From: an uncultured Enhydrobacter sp.
GTDB lineage: Bacteria > Pseudomonadota > Gammaproteobacteria > Pseudomonadales > Moraxellaceae
Assembly (NCBI GenBank): GCA_946222995.1
Contig: CAMIOS010000001.1
Location: 1 to 64,000 of the forward strand
DNA: 64,000 bases
Reading direction: 5' to 3'
Position 1 is the stretch's first letter, and each line of letters starts with the position of its first letter. Positions 26,454 to 35,475 of the stretch are shown piece after piece. A program made the translations under genes and the position numbers. The notes beneath the pieces were generated by a model that saw nothing but the letters and a program-made list of their open reading frames with translations, did not search any database and was not told the DNA's origin.

Positions 26454-27410
26454 ATGATGGCTGCCTTGCTATTTGCTTTACAAATCACACTACCCAATGT
26501 CTTGTTAATGATATTGGGATTGGTCATGCAGCAAAAACGTGCCATTAATCAAAACTTTGTTGAAGTCGCTTCCGACATGGTATTTCAATATAGCCTGCCA
26601 TGTTTGCTATTTTTTAGCATTCTCAAAAGTGACATTCATTTTTTTGAGCAAATTAGTCTGGTGAGTGCAGGTTTTAGCGTTACGTTTTTGCTATTTTTTT
26701 TAGGTGAGGTATATGCCTATTTTTTTGTGCCAAACCAAGCGGATAAAGGCGTATTTGTACAAGGTGTCTTTCGCAGCAATATGGCGATTATGGGACTTGC
26801 CACCGTTGCCAACGCCTATGGCGAGCAGGGTGTGGGTGTGGGCGCTGTGTATATGGGTATTATCACCATTTTGTATAATATCCTTGCAGTGATTACGCTC
26901 AGCCGTGGTGATAACAAGCAAAAAAATTTTAGGCAAAAAATTACTGATATTGGCAAAAAAATCATCAAAAATCCGTTAATTATTGCCTTGGTTGCAGGAT
27001 TTGCCTACCGTATCTTAGGCTTGCCGATGCTGCCAAATTTTATTGTGAAGACAGGCGAGTTACTCTCAGCGGTTGCGTTGCCGATGGCGCTTATTTGTGC
27101 TGGGGCAACCCTTGATATCAAAGCGATGTTAACTATCTCGGGCGTGTCCATGCAGGCAAGTGTCGGGCGAATTATCGTTGCCCCACTGTTGGCGGTTGTG
27201 GTCGGCTTATTGTTTCACTTATCCGCCATTCAGATGGGCGTGATGTATCTGATGGTCGCCTCACCTGTCGCCGCCGCAAGCTATGTGATGGCGCGCAGTA
27301 TGGGCAGCAATGAGGTACTGGCTGCCAATATTTTAGGGTTTACCACGGTGGTGTCAATGGGTAGTATGGCCGTCGGCATGGCGATTTTACGCACCTTAGG
27401 ATGGGCATAA
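26454..27410 (+). CDS. AEC family transporter (auxin efflux carrier-like permease)
   Basis: A 318-residue membrane protein with about ten hydrophobic segments in two halves joined by a basic cytosolic loop (NKQKNFRQKITDIGKK, about residues 155-172). The opening helix LQITLPNVLLMILGLVM and the NPLIIALVAGFAYRI repeat start are typical of the AEC/YfdV family that exports organic acids or auxin-like compounds. The substrate cannot be told. The gyrA terminator abuts the start, so it is expressed by read-through or from a promoter inside gyrA. The start may be either of two adjacent ATG codons. Its stop codon touches the stop of the next gene on the other strand. Confidence 0.85.
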   Translation: MMAALLFALQITLPNVLLMILGLVMQQKRAINQNFVEVASDMVFQYSLPCLLFFSILKSDIHFFEQISLVSAGFSVTFLLFFLGEVYAYFFVPNQADKGVFVQGVFRSNMAIMGLATVANAYGEQGVGVGAVYMGIITILYNILAVITLSRGDNKQKNFRQKITDIGKKIIKNPLIIALVAGFAYRILGLPMLPNFIVKTGELLSAVALPMALICAGATLDIKAMLTISGVSMQASVGRIIVAPLLAVVVGLLFHLSAIQMGVMYLMVASPVAAASYVMARSMGSNEVLAANILGFTTVVSMGSMAVGMAILRTLGWA

Positions 27411-29291
27411 TTATTCAAAATACGTTACATAACTTACCGATACCTTGTCTGCCTTATCCGCTGAATGACTTCCCAAAAAATCTCGGCTGGCAAGCAGACG
27501 AATCGCATTAAACTGATTGATATCATACTGCGCACCAATCGATAACTTAGGTTGCCAATAACGCTCATTACTACGATCGCCACTTAGCCAATAGGGTAGG
27601 CTAACTTCTGCTAACCCACGGAAGTTTTGCCCAAACTGTTGAATACAACCCAAATTTGCCCCAAGACCGACTCGAAAGCCGTTATCTAATCCCTTACCAA
27701 ATTGGGACGCCACATTACCTAACCCATAGCAAATATTAGGCGGTAACTCACCCGAGCCTGCTAAAGGTGAGCCATAAGCAAAACTTTTACCGTATTCTAA
27801 ATTGATATTGCCAACCAAATGGCTATCATCATCGCTTTGCTGCTGGTAGCGGGCTTTGTCAAACGCTTGCTGCAAGCTGACGTCTATGCCCCATGATGCT
27901 TTATTTTTGGCGGTATTAATGGGATTGAGCGATCGTATTTTGATTAAAGTGGCTTGCTCAAGTTGCACCTTGTTTTGTCTGTGTTTGGCATCGGGATTGA
28001 GCAAGACATCGGCAGACAACCCTGTCAGCTGTGAGCCAATCGGGTAGCCCGTGAGTCTATCCAGTGGGTCATGATAGACCAAACGATAACCTAATTTTAA
28101 CGCATTGATATTGTCAGAGTTTGGGCTGTTTTGAGCAACATAGCCAACTGACCATTGGCGCAATGGATTGGCGAACTCTGGATTATTGCGAGACGCTACC
28201 AATGGAGCATTATCAGTTAATGGCGTCTTTTTAGCATTGAGATTGGCTTGATGTTGGGTGGCTACAGATGGCTCAAAATTGCCGGATTCAATCATTCCCG
28301 CCGCTTGCAATCGTCTGACAATTTGGGCAGGTGCAATAGTGGCGTGCATCCCTGCTAAATAGTTTTTTTGTGGCAATAAGGTGTTGAGTAACACCAAAAT
28401 CTCAGACGCACAGTTCTCATCAAGTAAATAATACGGCAAAATTTGGTCTTTAATTTCAAACACTTGATTGGCGAGTTGCTCAACTTGGCTATCGGTCAAT
28501 TTTAAGCGATACCGCCACACATCTCGCCCTTGATTGACTTTGTAATTTTGAATACCTTCGGCATAATTATTTATCGTGAATTCACCGGCATTGCCCGCAA
28601 TTGCTGATTTATAAGCAAACGTTACTTGACTTTCACCTTCAGTGGATTTTGGCGTGTAGTTGAGATAATATGGGTCTTTGTCATTGTTAAACAATAAAAA
28701 ACTGTGAGCAAAGGCAGAAGGTAGGCTGTCAAGGTACTCAGTGGCAAATACAATCTCGGCAGTTTGTGGTTGTATCTTGGCTTGCCAAGCGTGATAACTT
28801 GGGCAATTAACGGCTGGTAAGTCTGTATTATCCAAATTTAACTGTTGTTTTAGCCAGTTGACACGGGCAGGAAAGCGGCATACCACCGCATTATCATTGG
28901 CTAAAGTAGGGTCAAATAAGGCAGTGATAGTGGCTTGAAGTTCTGCTTGTGGATCGTGCCCGCCATTTTGGCTGACAAAAAATTTGCGTTGGTTCTCTAA
29001 CGGATTAAAGCGATTGATGACACGGCTTTTATCGTCTTTTGGATTGGGCAAATCATCAAAGTATAAAAACCGTCGCCAAGCGGTTGAAGTGGCAAGATTT
29101 TTTTGTTTGGCAAGGCTTAATGCTTGAGATAACCCAGTTGATTGATAAAAAGATGTTTGATGGGAAGTTACAGATTGAATTTGATTGTCAGCCATGCTGA
29201 TACAAGGCAGTACACCAATGGTTAGCAAACTGACTTGCGAGATAGGACATAAATTTTTATTTGGCAAATTAAAGCGATTCATAATAATCAT
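27411..29291 (-). CDS. DUF4105 (Lnb-like) envelope protein
   Basis: A 626-residue protein with an N-terminal signal-like hydrophobic stretch (CPISQVSLLTIGVLPCISMA). A region at about 90-260 contains the Lnb N-terminal/DUF4105 hallmarks: VNCPSYHAWQ, EIVFATEYLDSLPSAFAHSFLLFN and YYLLDENCASEILVLLNT. The conserved H and C of FAHSF and ENCAS are present. These resemble NlpC-like Cys/His catalytic elements. The C-terminal half is rich in alternating hydrophobic strands and ends in SYVTYFE, suggesting an outer-membrane barrel. The biological role is not known. A GGGATC-type ribosome binding site fits the first ATG. It is convergent with the AEC gene, the two stop codons being adjacent. Confidence 0.75.
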   Translation of the reverse strand: MIIMNRFNLPNKNLCPISQVSLLTIGVLPCISMADNQIQSVTSHQTSFYQSTGLSQALSLAKQKNLATSTAWRRFLYFDDLPNPKDDKSRVINRFNPLENQRKFFVSQNGGHDPQAELQATITALFDPTLANDNAVVCRFPARVNWLKQQLNLDNTDLPAVNCPSYHAWQAKIQPQTAEIVFATEYLDSLPSAFAHSFLLFNNDKDPYYLNYTPKSTEGESQVTFAYKSAIAGNAGEFTINNYAEGIQNYKVNQGRDVWRYRLKLTDSQVEQLANQVFEIKDQILPYYLLDENCASEILVLLNTLLPQKNYLAGMHATIAPAQIVRRLQAAGMIESGNFEPSVATQHQANLNAKKTPLTDNAPLVASRNNPEFANPLRQWSVGYVAQNSPNSDNINALKLGYRLVYHDPLDRLTGYPIGSQLTGLSADVLLNPDAKHRQNKVQLEQATLIKIRSLNPINTAKNKASWGIDVSLQQAFDKARYQQQSDDDSHLVGNINLEYGKSFAYGSPLAGSGELPPNICYGLGNVASQFGKGLDNGFRVGLGANLGCIQQFGQNFRGLAEVSLPYWLSGDRSNERYWQPKLSIGAQYDINQFNAIRLLASRDFLGSHSADKADKVSVSYVTYFE

Positions 29292-29434
29292 TGATCCCTG
29301 CTGATATGGTATAAATTGTTTTTGCTACATTATAGCAACGTTTTTTGGCAAAGAATTATTTAGCAATAATTTAAATTAAGTGTTTGATAAATATATAAAT
29401 TTTTAATTAAAAAACGACCTGTTAGGGCACTCCA

Positions 29435-29463
29435 TCGACTTTTTAACCAAAATCTGCTATAAT
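29435..29463 (+). promoter_or_regulatory. sigma-70-like promoter for the DUF1315 gene
   Basis: TCGACT (29435-29440), a 17-base spacer, then TGC-TATAAT (-10 at 29458-29463), about 50 bp upstream of the ATG. Confidence 0.5.
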
Positions 29464-29512
29464 AATCAATTATCATTTGCAACAAATTCTTCTTAAATTT
29501 TTGGAAATAATC

Positions 29513-29797
29513 ATGGATAAACAAGCGATATTGGCGGCACTCACGCCTGAAATTGTCGATAAATTTCGCACGGCAATTTCGCTCAGTAAATGGGAAAATG
29601 GTGAGCGGTTAACCGATGAGCAGCGGCAAACTTGTATGCAGGCGGTCATGGTATGGGAAAATGAGTACTTGCCGATTGAAGAGCGAGTAGGTTACATTCA
29701 TCGCCCCAAAAAAGAATCAGAAAATTGCGATATCGGACATGACCAACATTATCCCAATATGGGGCATTTGGCAGAAAAGCCGATTAAATTTCGTTAA
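29513..29797 (+). CDS. DUF1315 (YeaC-like) small protein
   Basis: A 94-residue cytosolic protein. The open frame could begin at a TTG at 29477, but the ATG at 29513 has a GGAA ribosome binding site and aligns with the family start. The pattern LTPEIVDKFRTAISLSKWENGERLTDEQRQ-TCMQAVMVWE matches E. coli YeaC (TPEVYQRLATAVELGKWPDG...LTPEQKENCLQLVMLW). Function is unknown. It has its own promoter and terminator, so it is monocistronic. Confidence 0.8.
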   Translation: MDKQAILAALTPEIVDKFRTAISLSKWENGERLTDEQRQTCMQAVMVWENEYLPIEERVGYIHRPKKESENCDIGHDQHYPNMGHLAEKPIKFR

Positions 29798-29819
29798 AAT
29801 GTTCAGGTTATAAGACAAT

Positions 29820-29851
29820 AAAAAACCCCAAACTCATATTGGGGTTTTTTT
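29820..29851. terminator. bidirectional terminator between DUF1315 and thiolase genes
   Basis: AAAAACCCCAA (29821-29831) pairs with TTGGGGTTTTT (29839 on), with a 7-base loop and T-runs on both strands. Confidence 0.9.
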
Positions 29852-29865
29852 AATAGTTTAAATCA

Positions 29866-31164
29866 TTATTTTTCTAAAATTGCCACCACGCCCTGTCCGC
29901 CTGCGGCACAAATCGAAATTAACGCCCGTCCGCTGCCTTTTTGGTCAAGCAGTTTTGCTGCACTTGCCAAGATACGTCCACCCGTTGCGGCAAATGGATG
30001 ACCTGCTGCCAATGATGAGCCATTGACATTTAGCTTGCTGCGGTCAATTTTGCCAAGCGGTTGATCCAATCCTAAACGCGCTTTACAAAATGTTTCATCT
30101 TCCCAAGCCGCAAGCGTGGATAGCACTTGGCTGGCGAAGGCTTCATGGATTTCATAAAAATCAAAGTCCTGTAGTGTTAAGCCTGCCCGCTCAAGCATTC
30201 TTGGCACCGCATAGGCAGGTGCCATGAGCAAGCCTTCTTTGACGCCTTTTTTGCCGATAAAATCAACGGCGGCCGTTTCTTGGTGGGTGATATAGGCTAA
30301 CGGTTTTAGGTTGTGAGCCGCTGCCCATTCATCACTGGCTAGTAGTACACAAGAGGCTCCATCGGTTAACGGTGTGGAGTTACCCGCGGTCATGGTGGGG
30401 TTGGCATTGTTCTTGCCAAAGACAGGTTTTAGGCTTGCCAATTTTTCCATCGAAATATCTGGGCGTAAGTTGTTGTCTCGGGTTAAGCCCTTAAATGGCG
30501 TCATCAAATCGTCAAAAAATCCTTCGTCATAGGCACGCGCCAAGTTTTTATGGCTGTTGTATGCCAATTCGTCTTGGGCTTCACGGGTGATACCCCATTC
30601 AAGGGCAGTGATCGCTTGGTGTTCGCCCATCGATAGTTTGGTGCGGGGTTCACCGTTTTGTGGGGCATCAATCAAATCTTTGGGATTGATACTCATCAAG
30701 GCTTGTAAGCGTTGTTTGCCCGTTTTTGCACTGTTAAGCTTTAATAAGGCTTTACGCAAGCCATCACCAATGCCAAGTGGGGCATCCGAGGTGGTATCCA
30801 CCCCGCCTGAAATCGCTGAATCGATCAGTCCCAACGCGATTTTATTGCTGACAGCAAAGGCCGCTTGTAAGCCTGTGCCACACGCTTGAGAAATATCATA
30901 AGCAGGCGTGGTAGGGTTTAAGGCAGTGCTTAACACACACTCACGGGTGAGGTTGATATCACGGCTTAGTTTAATCACCGCCCCTGCGACCACTTCGCCA
31001 ATTTTTTCGCCTTGCAAATCAAACCGTTCAACCAAGCCATTTAAGGCTGCGGTAAGCATATCGGAGTTGCTGACACTGGCATACGCCCCGTTTGAACGGG
31101 CAAAGGGAATACGATTGCCCCCTAAAATAGCGACTTTACGTGGGGTCTGAACTGATTGACTCAT
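29866..31164 (-). CDS. FadI-like acetyl-CoA C-acyltransferase (thiolase)
   Basis: A 432-residue thiolase. The nucleophile cysteine is in SQACGTGLQA near residue 96, the catalytic histidine in IHEAFASQ near 342, and the second Cys-His pair is formed by GHPFAATG and CAAGGQG near the C-terminus. The overall pattern (GITREAQDELAYNSH, AGNSTPLTDGA) resembles FadI more than FadA or AtoB. It cleaves or forms 3-ketoacyl-CoA. It diverges from the two-domain FabG gene across 389 bp, beyond which a MaoC hydratase follows. This trio recalls the mycobacterial fadA2-fabG4-htdX set (Rv0243-Rv0241c), from memory, and suggests one acyl-CoA pathway. Confidence 0.88.
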   Translation of the reverse strand: MSQSVQTPRKVAILGGNRIPFARSNGAYASVSNSDMLTAALNGLVERFDLQGEKIGEVVAGAVIKLSRDINLTRECVLSTALNPTTPAYDISQACGTGLQAAFAVSNKIALGLIDSAISGGVDTTSDAPLGIGDGLRKALLKLNSAKTGKQRLQALMSINPKDLIDAPQNGEPRTKLSMGEHQAITALEWGITREAQDELAYNSHKNLARAYDEGFFDDLMTPFKGLTRDNNLRPDISMEKLASLKPVFGKNNANPTMTAGNSTPLTDGASCVLLASDEWAAAHNLKPLAYITHQETAAVDFIGKKGVKEGLLMAPAYAVPRMLERAGLTLQDFDFYEIHEAFASQVLSTLAAWEDETFCKARLGLDQPLGKIDRSKLNVNGSSLAAGHPFAATGGRILASAAKLLDQKGSGRALISICAAGGQGVVAILEK

Positions 31165-31553
31165 ACAATTTCCTTATTTATGATTAAAATTTATAGAGGG
31201 ATAAAATACCGCATTGAATGACATGCTAACAAATGGTTTATCAACGATTTAAAACCTTTTTAAAAACTTCAAATTAGGCGATAGTTGATAGGCTTGGCTA
31301 TATTACCATACAATCTTATCTAAAATTAGATATAGATAAAATGTTATAACAATATTTTATGAGAAATGTTATATATGATAAGAAAAAGTTAGTGAAAATT
31401 TGCCCAATTCGATTATAATGCGATGAATAAAACAAATTTAAACCCACTAAATTTAATTCATCAACTTAGTTATAAAGTTTAATGATATATTAATGCTATC
31501 TACAGCATAATCATCAATATGATAAATGATAAGTAAGGACAAAAGGAGTTTTT
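31165..31553. promoter_or_regulatory. divergent intergenic region between thiolase and fabG4-like genes
   Basis: A 389-bp very AT-rich control region. It holds a 10-bp palindrome TGTTATAACA (31342-31351), a second AATGTTATAT-like half-site about 30 bp downstream and a TATAAT at 31414-31419. It must hold promoters for both directions. Operator status of the palindrome is inference. Confidence 0.4.
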
Positions 31554-32936
31554 ATGGCAGACCGTTATTCAGAATTTGTACAATCAGGGCTGGGCAAAAC
31601 CGTTGCCCAAAACTTAGGGTTACCCATGCCAATTCGCTTGGAGCGTTACAAAGACGGACAAGCCCCTATCACAGGCTCAGTGATTTTTGGAATAAGTCAA
31701 AACGCCATCGCCAGCCAAGCGATTGCCCAATTTTTGGCAAATGTTAAAGCAGACGTTTATTTAGATGGTGACAAAACCGCTGCTACAACAGTATCACAAA
31801 GCACTATTACTGCCAAAGATTATGTTGCCGATAGCCTGTATAAAGTTGCCATTTTTGATGCCACAGGTATTAAAAACGTTGAAGATCTCAAGCAAGTGTA
31901 TAATTTTTTCCATCCCATCGCACGCTCAATTGAAAAATCAGGGCGGGTGATTGTGGTCGGTTTGCCGCCCGAACGCTGTGACAGTATCGAACAAGCGGCA
32001 GTGCAACGAGGGCTTGAAGGGTTTGTCAAATCGGTGGGTAAAGAATTTAAACGGGGCATTACCGCCCAGCTTATCTACGTTGACACAGATGGATTGGCAA
32101 ATCTTGAATCCACCTTACGCTTTTTTGCTTCGCCTCGTTCGGCATACGTATCGGGTCAAGTGGTGCGGGTGAACAAAGGTGAAGTCTTGAGTGTGGATTG
32201 GCAAAAACCTCTGGCAGGCAAAACCATGTTGGTCACTGGGGCAAGTCGAGGGATTGGCGAAGCGATTGCCAAAGTCTTGGCTCGCGATGGGGCATTTGTG
32301 ATTTGTTTGGATGTCGAACCACAGCAAGCGGATTTACAAAAAGTGGCTGGCGAAATTGGTGGGGCGACATTGACCCTTGATATTACTGCCAAAGACGCCG
32401 GACAAAAAATTATGGCAGCTGCTAGCAAACACGGCGGGCTTGATGCCATCATCCACAATGCAGGGGTGACTCGGGATAAAACCCTTGCCAAAATGGATGA
32501 AAAAATGTGGGATATGGTCATGAATATTAACCTCAACGCCGAAGAAAAAATCAATCAATACTTGCTAGAGCATAACGGCTTTAATGCCAATGCCCGTATC
32601 GTTGGCGTGGCATCGATTAGCGGTATTGCAGGCAATCTGGGTCAGACCAACTATGCGTTGAGTAAAGCGGGCGTGATTGGGGCAGTACAGGCATTGGCGC
32701 ATCAATTGCCCAATGGTATTACGATTAATGCGGTTGCCCCTGGCTTTATCGAAACCCAAATGACTGCCGCCATCCCATTTGCCATTCGAGAAGCGGGTCG
32801 GCGTATGAACTCGATGAGCCAAGGCGGTCTGCCAATTGACGTTGCCGAAACCATCGCTTGGCTTGCTTGCCCTGCTAGCGGCGGGGTTAATGGTCAAATT
32901 GTGCGGGTGTGCGGTCAAAGCTTATTGGGTGCATAA
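31554..32936 (+). CDS. high-molecular-weight 3-oxoacyl-(ACP/CoA) reductase, FabG4 type
   Basis: A 460-residue two-domain short-chain dehydrogenase. The N-terminal half (about 1-215) is a degenerate Rossmann-like domain, as in FabG4. The C-terminal SDR has the cofactor motif TGASRGIGE near 229, NAG near 302 and a catalytic Ser...YALSK (Ser near 355, Tyr near 367, Lys near 371). It reduces 3-ketoacyl thioesters, FabG4 preferring CoA and NADH. Normal FabG is about 245 residues, so the length itself separates the two types. AAAAGGAG is a strong ribosome binding site. A terminator follows the gene. Confidence 0.88.
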   Translation: MADRYSEFVQSGLGKTVAQNLGLPMPIRLERYKDGQAPITGSVIFGISQNAIASQAIAQFLANVKADVYLDGDKTAATTVSQSTITAKDYVADSLYKVAIFDATGIKNVEDLKQVYNFFHPIARSIEKSGRVIVVGLPPERCDSIEQAAVQRGLEGFVKSVGKEFKRGITAQLIYVDTDGLANLESTLRFFASPRSAYVSGQVVRVNKGEVLSVDWQKPLAGKTMLVTGASRGIGEAIAKVLARDGAFVICLDVEPQQADLQKVAGEIGGATLTLDITAKDAGQKIMAAASKHGGLDAIIHNAGVTRDKTLAKMDEKMWDMVMNINLNAEEKINQYLLEHNGFNANARIVGVASISGIAGNLGQTNYALSKAGVIGAVQALAHQLPNGITINAVAPGFIETQMTAAIPFAIREAGRRMNSMSQGGLPIDVAETIAWLACPASGGVNGQIVRVCGQSLLGA

Positions 32937-32940
32937 AGTG

Positions 32941-32970
32941 AAAAAACGGATGGTTATCATCCGTTTTTTT
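32941..32970 (+). terminator. terminator after the fabG4-like gene
   Basis: AAAAAACGGATG (32941-32952) and CATCCGTTTTTT (32958-32969) form a perfect stem with a 5-base loop. Confidence 0.9.
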
Positions 32971-33250
32971 ATCGATCATTTTTTGCCGAGCGGTGAGCGA
33001 ATAGAGGCAAAATTTGCCTGTACTTTGCCTGTATGGGTACGGCAAAAAATAACAACTTAACCATAGTAATCGACTATAATAAATTTATCACTATACTATC
33101 AATGCTTATTTTATTATAGTTCAAAGGAATTTTAACCTCGGGGGAAAATTGTTGCCTAAGCGAATGGCGCTACAACTTTAAACCCAACATTACCTTGTTT
33201 TATTCCGTTGTCAACTAATTACAACACAGTTGACCCTGTAAGGATATACC
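32971..33250 (+). promoter_or_regulatory. leader of the MaoC gene with inverted repeats
   Basis: After the fabG terminator there are about 280 bp without a gene. It holds the palindrome GGCAAAATTTGCC (33006-33018), a likely -10 TATAAT near 33076, and the inverted repeat GTCAACT (33210-33216) with AGTTGAC (33228-33234) just ahead of the ribosome binding site GTAAGGA. The last repeat is well placed for an operator or leader hairpin. Confidence 0.4.
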
Positions 33251-34162
33251 ATGTCAGAACGCAAGTCAGAGCAACATTTTTCGGCATTACCCAAGCCACA
33301 TACCACCTATGCCAATATCATCAAGAGCCTATTGCCGATTGGCGATAATGACAAACAAGACAAATCTGTGCTACCCGATGCGACTTATATTGTTGATACC
33401 CTTGAGATTGACCATGACAATTTAGCCGATTATCGCAAAATTTGTGGTTTTGCCAATAACAGCTATGTGCCGCCGACCTATTTTGCGGTGCTTTCTCAAG
33501 CCTTGCAAATGAATATGATGGTCAAAGAGCCGTTTCCGTTTACCATGCTAGGATTGGTGCATATCGACAATAGCGTTACCCAATACCGTCTAATTAAAGA
33601 CACAGCAATTTTCAAAATGTCAGTGAGCTTTGCCAATTTGCGTGACCATGCCAAAGGCAAACAGTTTGATTTTGTGACAAAGGTATTTGAAAAAGATGTA
33701 TTGGTATGGGAAGGCACCTCTACCTATCTTTCTCGCCAAAAAAGTAACAATCCCCAAAGCCGCAGTCAAATGTCGACAGATGCTCACCCAAAACCTGCCT
33801 TGGATGAAAATGATATAGACCAATTTTGGGAAGTGCCAGAAGATATTGGCCGGCGGTATGCCTTTATATCGGGCGATTTTAACCTTATTCATCTACACCC
33901 GTTATCGGCTCGAGCATTTGGCTTTCCCAAAGCCATTGCGCATGGGATGTGGACGAAAGCCAAATGTTTGGCAGAATTGGGCGAACTGCCCGAAGCGTTT
34001 CAGTGTGACGTGTCATTTAAATTGCCCATTTTTTTGCCATCAGAAGTGGAATTTATTGCCAAATATGACAATCGTGATGAAGATATTGAGTTTGGGGTAT
34101 ATGATGCCACAACGCCAAAACCACATGTTTTAGGTAAACTTCATGCCCTTGACAACCAATGA
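33251..34162 (+). CDS. MaoC-type acyl dehydratase/enoyl hydratase 2
   Basis: A 303-residue double hot-dog protein. The hydratase-2 signature with catalytic Asp and His is YAFISGDFNLIHLHPLSARAFGF...IAHGM (about residues 203-236). The N-terminal half is a non-catalytic hot-dog domain (about 45-165). It hydrates trans-2-enoyl thioesters to 3-hydroxyacyl forms or does the reverse. It lies after the FabG4-like gene on the same strand but beyond a terminator. The serine hydrolase gene begins inside its last codons, so the two are translated together. Confidence 0.85.
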   Translation: MSERKSEQHFSALPKPHTTYANIIKSLLPIGDNDKQDKSVLPDATYIVDTLEIDHDNLADYRKICGFANNSYVPPTYFAVLSQALQMNMMVKEPFPFTMLGLVHIDNSVTQYRLIKDTAIFKMSVSFANLRDHAKGKQFDFVTKVFEKDVLVWEGTSTYLSRQKSNNPQSRSQMSTDAHPKPALDENDIDQFWEVPEDIGRRYAFISGDFNLIHLHPLSARAFGFPKAIAHGMWTKAKCLAELGELPEAFQCDVSFKLPIFLPSEVEFIAKYDNRDEDIEFGVYDATTPKPHVLGKLHALDNQ

Positions 34163-35447
34163 TTATACTACCCTCAATGCAACCTTAAGCCAGTTACTCA
34201 GCCAATTTGACCTCAATCAAAAGACGGGCGGGTGTAGCTTGACAATCTTTCATCAAGATCAAGCGGTATGCCAATTGGCACATGGGGTAGCAAGTTTTGA
34301 CAACGGTAAGCCAAGCGCATGGCAGACTGATACCTTGGCTCTTAATTTTTCGACAGGCAAAGGCGTATTGGTCACCTTGGTTCATGTCTTGGTGTCGCAG
34401 GGGTTACTCGATTATGATGCCCCAATAGCCAGTTATTGGTCAGATTTTGCCCAAAATGGCAAACAAGCGATTACGTTACGACAAGTGCTTAGTCATGAAG
34501 CCAACTTATTTGCCATTACCGATGTGACGCAAGAGGCAACCGATATGCTCAACTGGCAATCGATGCTGACAAAAGTTGCCGCTATGCCCATCTCGACCAT
34601 CGCTCAGCCGATGTCAGCAGGCGATAAAGTAGGGCAGACTAAACCTGTAGCTTACAGTGCGTTGGTATCGGGATGGATATTAGGCGGATTAATTGAGACA
34701 GTTGCCCAACAGCCACTGCAACAAGTTCTAGAGCAATTTTTACTACAGCCACTTGGTATCAAGGGGCAAGTTTATATCGGTGTACCCAGCAATAAAGTCA
34801 ACCAAATTGCTGGCCAAATGCGAGAAAAAGCCACCCATACCAAACCGATTTTGCTAGAAGACACCCAAGCCACATTGGCATTTTATCGATCATTACCGTT
34901 TTATACAGATTGGCAGACCAAAACTGACCAATCACTTAATACGCAAACCATTAACCAGCTGTATTTTGCGCCTAAACGTATCAATATACAAACCTACAAA
35001 GCCTCACTTGTTCCTGCAGGTAGCCGTAACTTTAATTATTACGACCCTGTATCCTTACAAGCTAAAATGCCTGCGGTCAACTGTGTGGCAAGTAGTCATG
35101 CCCTAGCGGTTATCTATGCGATGCTGGCTAACGGTGGTCAATGGCAAGACAATGTTATAATCCAACCCAAGGTATTTAGCCAATTATCGAATTTACAAAA
35201 TCAGCAGTTTGATCAAGTGATGCCTGCCCAAATGAACTGGCGGCTTGGCTATCATCGAGTGGTTAGCCTGTTTCATGACACGACGACCGCCTTTGGGCAC
35301 CTAGGTTACAATGGTTCTATGGCATGGTGTGACCCACAGCGTAAGCTATCAGTCGCTTTTGTGCATAATTATGATGTCACCATGCTCACTGATATCCGCC
35401 AATTTATCCTAAACGAAACAATTTTAGCATTTTTTGAAAAACTTTAA
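34143..35447 (+). CDS. beta-lactamase-fold serine hydrolase (class C-like / esterase family VIII)
   Basis: A 434-residue protein. The nucleophile motif STGK (Ser70-Lys73) follows LNF; the usual YxN is replaced by YSA near residue 176, and GHLGYNG near the C-terminus serves as the KTG counterpart. LRQVLSHEANLF is the conserved middle motif. There is no signal peptide, so a cytosolic esterase or peptidase is more likely than a secreted beta-lactamase. It overlaps the MaoC gene by 20 bp, suggesting an activity on acyl esters or thioesters, but that is inference. The HIT gene follows after 28 bp with a GGA ribosome binding site. Confidence 0.78.
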   Translation: MPLTTNDYTTLNATLSQLLSQFDLNQKTGGCSLTIFHQDQAVCQLAHGVASFDNGKPSAWQTDTLALNFSTGKGVLVTLVHVLVSQGLLDYDAPIASYWSDFAQNGKQAITLRQVLSHEANLFAITDVTQEATDMLNWQSMLTKVAAMPISTIAQPMSAGDKVGQTKPVAYSALVSGWILGGLIETVAQQPLQQVLEQFLLQPLGIKGQVYIGVPSNKVNQIAGQMREKATHTKPILLEDTQATLAFYRSLPFYTDWQTKTDQSLNTQTINQLYFAPKRINIQTYKASLVPAGSRNFNYYDPVSLQAKMPAVNCVASSHALAVIYAMLANGGQWQDNVIIQPKVFSQLSNLQNQQFDQVMPAQMNWRLGYHRVVSLFHDTTTAFGHLGYNGSMAWCDPQRKLSVAFVHNYDVTMLTDIRQFILNETILAFFEKL

Positions 35448-35475
35448 TATAAAGCGCTTATAAAAGGAAATAGCA

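Noticed and set aside
34143..35447. A secreted class C beta-lactamase
   Set aside because: No signal peptide and no complete YxN or KTG motif; an esterase-like serine hydrolase is more likely.
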